A stretch of 11,700 nt of DNA from Byssochlamys sp. IMV 00236 (Eukaryota; Ascomycota; Eurotiomycetes; Eurotiales; Thermoascaceae), in the NCBI GenBank assembly GCA_001931875.2, contig MSJH02000252.1:1-11700 (forward strand), given 5' to 3'. The notes under the pieces were generated by a model. That model was given only the letters and a program-made list of their open reading frames with translations. It did no database searches and was not told the DNA's origin. Positions 7,995 to 11,700 of this stretch are shown piece after piece. The position numbers and the translations under genes are program-made. The first letter of the stretch is position 1. The number at the start of each line of letters is the position of its first letter.

Positions 7995-8450
7995 ACTTCT
8001 CCTTTTATCCTTGCACTACCATGATACGAGCAAGAGACTCTAAGCTATCTTGTGTTTTTCAATTCTCTGGTAGGCTTAAGCGTAGTTGAGATCAAAGATC
8101 TCTTGAACAAAAGAAGAGTCATTGAGTATAGATTCCTTCCACCCCCTCCGTTTAAGCGGATCTATAGCATCTTATTGATTTGATCCGAACAATAAAGTTT
8201 GCTATTCAATGTGAAATATACAACAGGAAGACCTATGCCCTCAAGGAGATCTGTCAATAATCTATAGCTTAGGGATCTTAAAGAGAGCTATTTGATATTT
8301 ATGACATGCTACGATGATTAAAATTTCAATCAATGACTCACATATAGATTGAAAAACTAACTCTGACTCATCAAGAGAAACCTTAACGCGCAATCCTAAT
8401 GTATAATAATAATAGAGCTTTGGTTTGAGTAAAGCATTGATTAACTATGT
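7995..8450 (-). pseudogene. Possible decayed coding sequence, unidentified
   Basis: Read from right to left, three open runs follow one another with frame changes. The first (about 8447-8276) contains LGLRVKVSLDESELVFQSIC and CHKYQIALFKIPKL. The second (to about 8170) contains LLEGIGLPVVYFTLNSK. The third (to about 8080) contains DPLKRRGWKESILNDSSFVQ. The composition is protein-like, with few runs of AT-only codons. Runs of this length also arise by chance in AT-rich DNA, and no family is recognised. Whether this is a frameshifted pseudogene or noise cannot be decided by eye. Confidence 0.22.
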
Positions 8451-8782
8451 CAAAATACAATCTATACAACGTATTTATTGTTATTACAAGTGTAATAAAT
8501 AAGAAGAAGAGACAGATAGCATCATTTATCAATCCAATGTCAAATTTAGACTATATATCAATCATGGGCTCATTTTATCTTTTGTATAAAAGAATGAACT
8601 ATTAATAATCTAAGAAAAAGAGTGTATAACAATGACAAAGTACTTCCCCTGTGCTTTGCCATCTTTTTAAACTAAAGTCATCATTGTCCTAGTTTCAAAA
8701 ATCTGAATATTTCCCTTTTTAACCTCAGTTACAATTTTCTTCCCGCTTTAATTTTTTAACCCTTTGATTCAGTTCCGAATTA

Positions 8783-8803
8783 CTCTTCCTTTTCTCTTTT
8801 TCT
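8783..8803 (+). promoter_or_regulatory. Pyrimidine tract before LOG start codon
   Basis: A 21-nt uninterrupted C/T run ends 3 nt before the ATG at 8807. It helps fix that ATG as the start. Confidence 0.45.
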
Positions 8804-8806
8804 ATT

Positions 8807-9692
8807 ATGAATAACACACTTCCCAAGCTAACAAAAGCTTCTGACAAGCCAGTGGTTATCAAGAGCGTATGTGTCTTTTGCGCATCCTCTATGGGTGCTG
8901 ATCCCATTTATGCTCAAGAAGCTGAAAGTAAGTGAGAAGAGAACTAGATGATATAATGTTCATACATGAACTATTTTAGAACTCGGCAAAGCGTTGGCAG
9001 CAAATAATATAAGACTTGTTTATGGTATATAGAATCACAAAAAAAAGAGTATATTCGTTAACACAAACGATAGGTGGAGGCTCTGTTGGTCTCATGGGCA
9101 CCGTGGCAAAAGCAGTGCTTGATAATGGCGGACAAGCTATTGCCGTAGTACCTGAACCACTCTATAGACATGGTAGCAAACAGATATGTGAAGCCATTAT
9201 TGTACCTGATATGCATACTCGTAAGCAGCGAATGGCTGATGAGGTAACATGAGCTATAGAATACAAGGGTGCAGTAACTGATGATCAATAGAGTGACGCA
9301 TTTGTTGTTCTTCCAGGTGGATATGGAACAATGGAAGAGATGTTGGAGATGATAACATGGTCACAGTTGAACATTCATGCTAAACCCATGGTCCTAGTAA
9401 ATATCAAGAACTTCTTTGGCCATTTCTTAGATTGGATCAAGCATACTATAGAGCGTAAGTTTCATTTCTACACTTTTATATGTACATTGACATCCTTTTT
9501 TATGTAGAACAATTCATTTCACCCAGTAATAGACATATCTTTGTTTCCTGTGAATCATCTGATCAAGTTATAGACGAATTGAAGAACTATAAAGCTCCTG
9601 AATCAAGATATGCACTCGACTGGTCAAAGAGTGGTCACAATGCTCATTCTAAATACTCTACATTCAATCCATGCGAAGCCAAAGATCAATAA
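8807..9692 (+). CDS. LOG: LOG family nucleoside 5'-monophosphate phosphoribohydrolase
   Basis: Belongs to the LOG ('Lonely Guy') family, which releases the base from nucleoside monophosphates. In plants and some fungi this yields free cytokinin; in yeast-type members it acts on ordinary nucleotides. Five exons: 8807-8927, 8980-9024, 9074-9243, 9292-9454, 9508-9692, with introns of 48-53 nt in phases that fit; the protein is 227 aa, normal for the family. Signatures are [10 protein letters not shown] near residues 21-30, GGGSVGLMG at 56-64, MHTRKQRM with the conserved Arg105, and PGGYGTMEE at 120-128 with the catalytic Glu. [10 protein letters not shown] follows. Together these make a complete Rossmann-like LOG fold with no lost motif. 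There is no targeting signal, so it is likely cytosolic. AATAAA overlaps its stop codon. Cytokinin production is possible but cannot be deduced from sequence; no isopentenyl transferase or P450 neighbour is present. Confidence 0.93.
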
Positions 9693-9693
9693 A
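9688..9693 (+). terminator. LOG: AATAAA overlapping the LOG stop codon
   Basis: The stop TAA (9690-9692) lies inside AATAAA, followed by a 12-base A run. It is a candidate poly(A) signal, although its position inside the coding end would leave a very short 3' UTR. Confidence 0.3.
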
Positions 9694-9772
9694 AAAAAAA
9701 AAGAAAGACCAATCGGACAATCAAAATATTTTAACTGGCTGCTTTTTCTTCATGTCAAGCAAAAAATACAGG

Positions 9773-9796
9773 TTTCTCTTTTTCTTTTTCTTTTTT
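9773..9796 (+). promoter_or_regulatory. Pyrimidine tract upstream of XPG-like nuclease gene
   Basis: A 24-nt uninterrupted C/T run followed by ATATATTAAAGG and the ATG at 9809. It lies in the 116-bp gap after LOG on the same strand, so this gap must hold the promoter unless the genes are co-transcribed. Confidence 0.45.
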
Positions 9797-9808
9797 ATAT
9801 ATTAAAGG

Positions 9809-11370
9809 ATGGGAGTAAATGGATTAACAGGAATACTCAGACGATTTGCTCCTAATTCAATTCGTCAAGTCAGTCCTAGTCTATTTGCCAAACAGACAAT
9901 CGCTGTAGACGCCAGCTGTCACTTGAACAAATTTGTATATGGAGACGAACCACATCCATACAAACACATTTACGGCTTTTATCTTCTCTCTCGTTTCTTT
10001 GATATGAACAATATCAATCCAATCTTTGTATTTGACGGTTCAAAACGGTTAGAGGCAAAACGATTAGAACATGAAAAGAGAGAACGACAACGATCCAAGG
10101 TGAAGCATACACTATTGTTTGAACAAGAACAAGCAGCGCGATTAGATGCTTGGTTAGAAATAACTGAAGATATGGTTCGTCGAATTCCCAACGACCAGGC
10201 TTCTTTTATCTTGACTGAATTAGGAGATTCATTATCAGAGATGGATCACGCAGTAAGTGGCCATGATGTGTCTCCAGAGGTCGAACGGGCGATTATCGCC
10301 AATAAGTTGAGTCACGTCGCTCAAGATTTGAGAGAGGCGGTGATACAAGTGCAGGATACTGAAAAATATACAAGAACTGCGCGTGAACTAGCCAGTCGAG
10401 AAAAGAATTTGGTAACAGAAATGCTTATCAACAGATTACGAGATGTAAAATCCTCACTTGAATCGCTCAGTGATGATAATCAGATAAACAGACAATCTTT
10501 AGGTATTGTGTTGATGTTGTTTAAAAGGACCAGATATTGAATGTTTTATAGAGAAAAGGTCTGTAAGGATCACACAAGCACTAAGAAAGGAATGCCAAGA
10601 ATTCTTGGAGTGTTTAGGATACATTTGCTTTTCATGCGATAACCATGAAGCAGAGGCGATGTGTGCGCACTTGGGGAAAGCAAAAAGAACGACAGCTACT
10701 ATCTCGGAAGGTAAAGTAAAAAGAGAAAGTCAAATGCATTGACCAATATCTTCTTGATCAGATCTTGATACACTTGCGTTTGGTGATACGCCTCTCTTGC
10801 GTTATTTCTTTTCTCGCACACAATTCGTTCTTTACATTGATCCCGTTATTGCCAGAGAAGAACTCAATCTTTCCAGAGACTCATTTTTGGATTTCTGCAT
10901 TTTATGCGGAACAGACTTTTCAGGAACCATTCAAGGTATTGGTCCTATACGTGCACTTCAGTATATACAAAAGTACAAGAGTATAGAGAATATCTTGGGT
11001 AAACTGGATGAAATCAATCCCAAATATACTCCACAAAAATCATTTGACTATAAACTGGCTAGAAGAGTACGTTGTGTGTATAGTAACAAGAATAGAGAAA
11101 GACTCATTACTACATTAGGTGTTCAATAGTTTACCACCTATACCCGAGAATGACCTTGTTTATGAAAGACCAAGTACAAATCAAAGCGAAATAGAGGATC
11201 TATTAAGATATTATGAGATTGATACAGTTGAAGCAGATGTGAAAGTTAAGACAGCCGTCGTTCGACAAAATATCACTCAACCGAACGAGCGGGGAACAGA
11301 TCCCTTTTCTGTAAACACTTTTGATAGTACCCTTCTAGCGATAGATAACAATAGCTTTGGCATAAACTAA
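9809..11370 (+). CDS. XPG/Rad2-family structure-specific nuclease (FEN1-like core)
   Basis: Metal-dependent nuclease of the FEN1/XPG/EXO1/GEN1 superfamily; these cut flaps, bubbles or junctions during repair and replication. Four exons: 9809-10502, 10552-10710, 10762-11066, 11119-11370, with introns of 49-52 nt; the protein is 469 aa. The N domain starts MGVNGL and carries IAVDASCHLNKF (Asp34, the same position as in FEN1) and FVFDG (Asp76). The I domain has NHEAEAMCA (Glu264, Glu266), SEDLDTLAFG (Asp285, Asp287) and CGTDF (Asp336). All seven acidic ligands are kept. A helix-hairpin motif, IQGIGPIRALQYI, follows. About 115 extra residues lie between Asp76 and Glu264 compared with FEN1. They are charged and probably helical, recalling the spacer of XPG but much shorter. 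No PIP box (QxxLxxFF) is evident at the C-terminus. It does not look like a standard FEN1, EXO1 or GEN1; the subfamily is unassigned. Confidence 0.87.
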
Positions 11371-11393
11371 GGACATTTATTACACATAAGAAT

Positions 11394-11663
11394 TTAAGAG
11401 AAATTAGGCAGCTTGATATCTTTTGATAATCCAAATCCATAGCATGACCAACTCAATGTACCAATATAATCAGTCAGTAACTTTCGGCCCTTATCATTAC
11501 CAGCAGCACCTATAGCAACATGAAAGGGAACCAAATGCTATCAAGCAACATGTTTAGTATATAGCATTATAAACTAAAGATAATGTACCTCTGCTGTGGG
11601 ATGACATTTTCTGAAATCAGCATGTTTATCTAGTTCATTTGCTTTTTGGTTACGTTCTTCTCC

Positions 11664-11665
<2 letters not shown>
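11394..11665 (-). CDS. LigB-type extradiol ring-cleavage dioxygenase (DOPA 4,5-dioxygenase-like), C-terminal exons only
   Basis: C-terminal part of a class III extradiol dioxygenase, a non-haem iron enzyme that opens catechol rings. Family members include plant and bacterial DOPA dioxygenases. The last exon (11537-11394) encodes HLVPFHVAIGAAG, the best-known C-terminal signature of this family, then SWSCYGF and the stop. The preceding exon (to 11589) encodes GEERNQKANEL and KCHPTAE. Across a 51-nt intron (11588-11538) the two join as HPTAEHLVPFHVA, with the His of the HP..EH block kept. The upstream part, including the other iron ligands, is outside the window. The exon runs into a 26-nt poly-A (plus strand poly-T) at 11665, so its 5' boundary is unclear. 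Its stop is 23 bp from that of the convergent XPG-like gene. Confidence 0.78.
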
Positions 11666-11697
<32 letters not shown>

Positions 11698-11700
11698 AAA
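11665..11700. repeat. T26-A10 homopolymer palindrome at window edge
   Basis: Twenty-six T are followed by ten A up to the edge of the window. It interrupts the dioxygenase gene directly upstream of GEER in reading order. It may be intronic, or its length may be a sequencing or assembly artefact. Confidence 0.85.

Larger units (their letters stand above)
7852..8806. other. Long intergenic stretch with 3' signals and possible relic coding sequence
   Basis: No intact gene is supported. The left end holds a T11-A12 palindrome and two AATAAA signals for the Hrd3 mRNA. Between about 7990 and 8450 the minus strand gives several short, protein-like open runs in changing frames (see findings). The plus strand gives a run containing KTYALKEIC near 8228-8255. 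No tRNA-like cloverleaf was noticed by eye. Confidence 0.4.

Noticed and set aside
8186..8260. Possible protein kinase relic (KTYALKEIC, then RDLKE about 15 codons on)
   Set aside because: The two motifs are far too close for a kinase domain, in interrupted frames, and the opposite strand gives a longer protein-like reading. Most likely chance.
10503..10527. 25-nt mini-intron in the XPG-like gene (GTATTG to AAAAG)
   Set aside because: It restores the frame, but is far shorter than any other intron here. The 49-nt alternative with TATAG acceptor at 10550-10551 also fits phase and gives a better family match (LEKRSVRIT).

Overview
The window looks like nuclear DNA from a filamentous fungus, most likely an early-diverging (Mucoromycota-type) one. 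The genes are cut by short GT-AG introns, mostly 43-63 nt. Intergenic DNA is AT-rich with A/T homopolymers, and the proteins include eukaryote-only families (Hrd3/SEL1L, STK19, XPG/Rad2). The lineage is an inference from architecture and protein style, not a database match. The exon models were assembled by hand from reading frame, splice-site phase and protein-family continuity.

Left part (1-2395): a C2H2 zinc-finger gene on the minus strand runs off the left edge and carries a Pro-Gln-Pro-Ile minisatellite. It is followed by a decayed region with a zinc-knuckle-like and retropepsin-like (DTGS) remnant and a second fragment without an ATG. Middle (2396-5247): a six-exon STK19 homologue (transcription-coupled repair) converges on a small hypothetical gene, overlapping it by 6 nt. 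Next comes a two-exon agmatinase with an N-terminal signal peptide.

Right part (5248-11700): an Hrd3/SEL1L ER-associated degradation protein is divergent from the agmatinase across about 200 bp and ends without the usual C-terminal membrane anchor. After a gap of about 950 bp, which may hold a decayed coding sequence on the minus strand, come a LOG-type nucleoside-monophosphate phosphoribohydrolase and an XPG/Rad2-family nuclease with a large insertion. The final exons of a LigB-type (DOPA-dioxygenase-like) extradiol dioxygenase enter from the right edge on the minus strand.

The genes do not form a pathway. Two are DNA repair proteins (STK19, XPG-like), two are nitrogen or nucleotide metabolism enzymes (agmatinase, LOG), one is ER quality control and one is aromatic-ring cleavage. 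This is the usual mix of a fungal chromosome. No new multi-gene system is evident. The most useful points are the reconstructed split genes, the Hrd3 C-terminus, the large insertion in the XPG-like nuclease, the retroelement relic, and a recurrent pyrimidine tract just upstream of four start codons.
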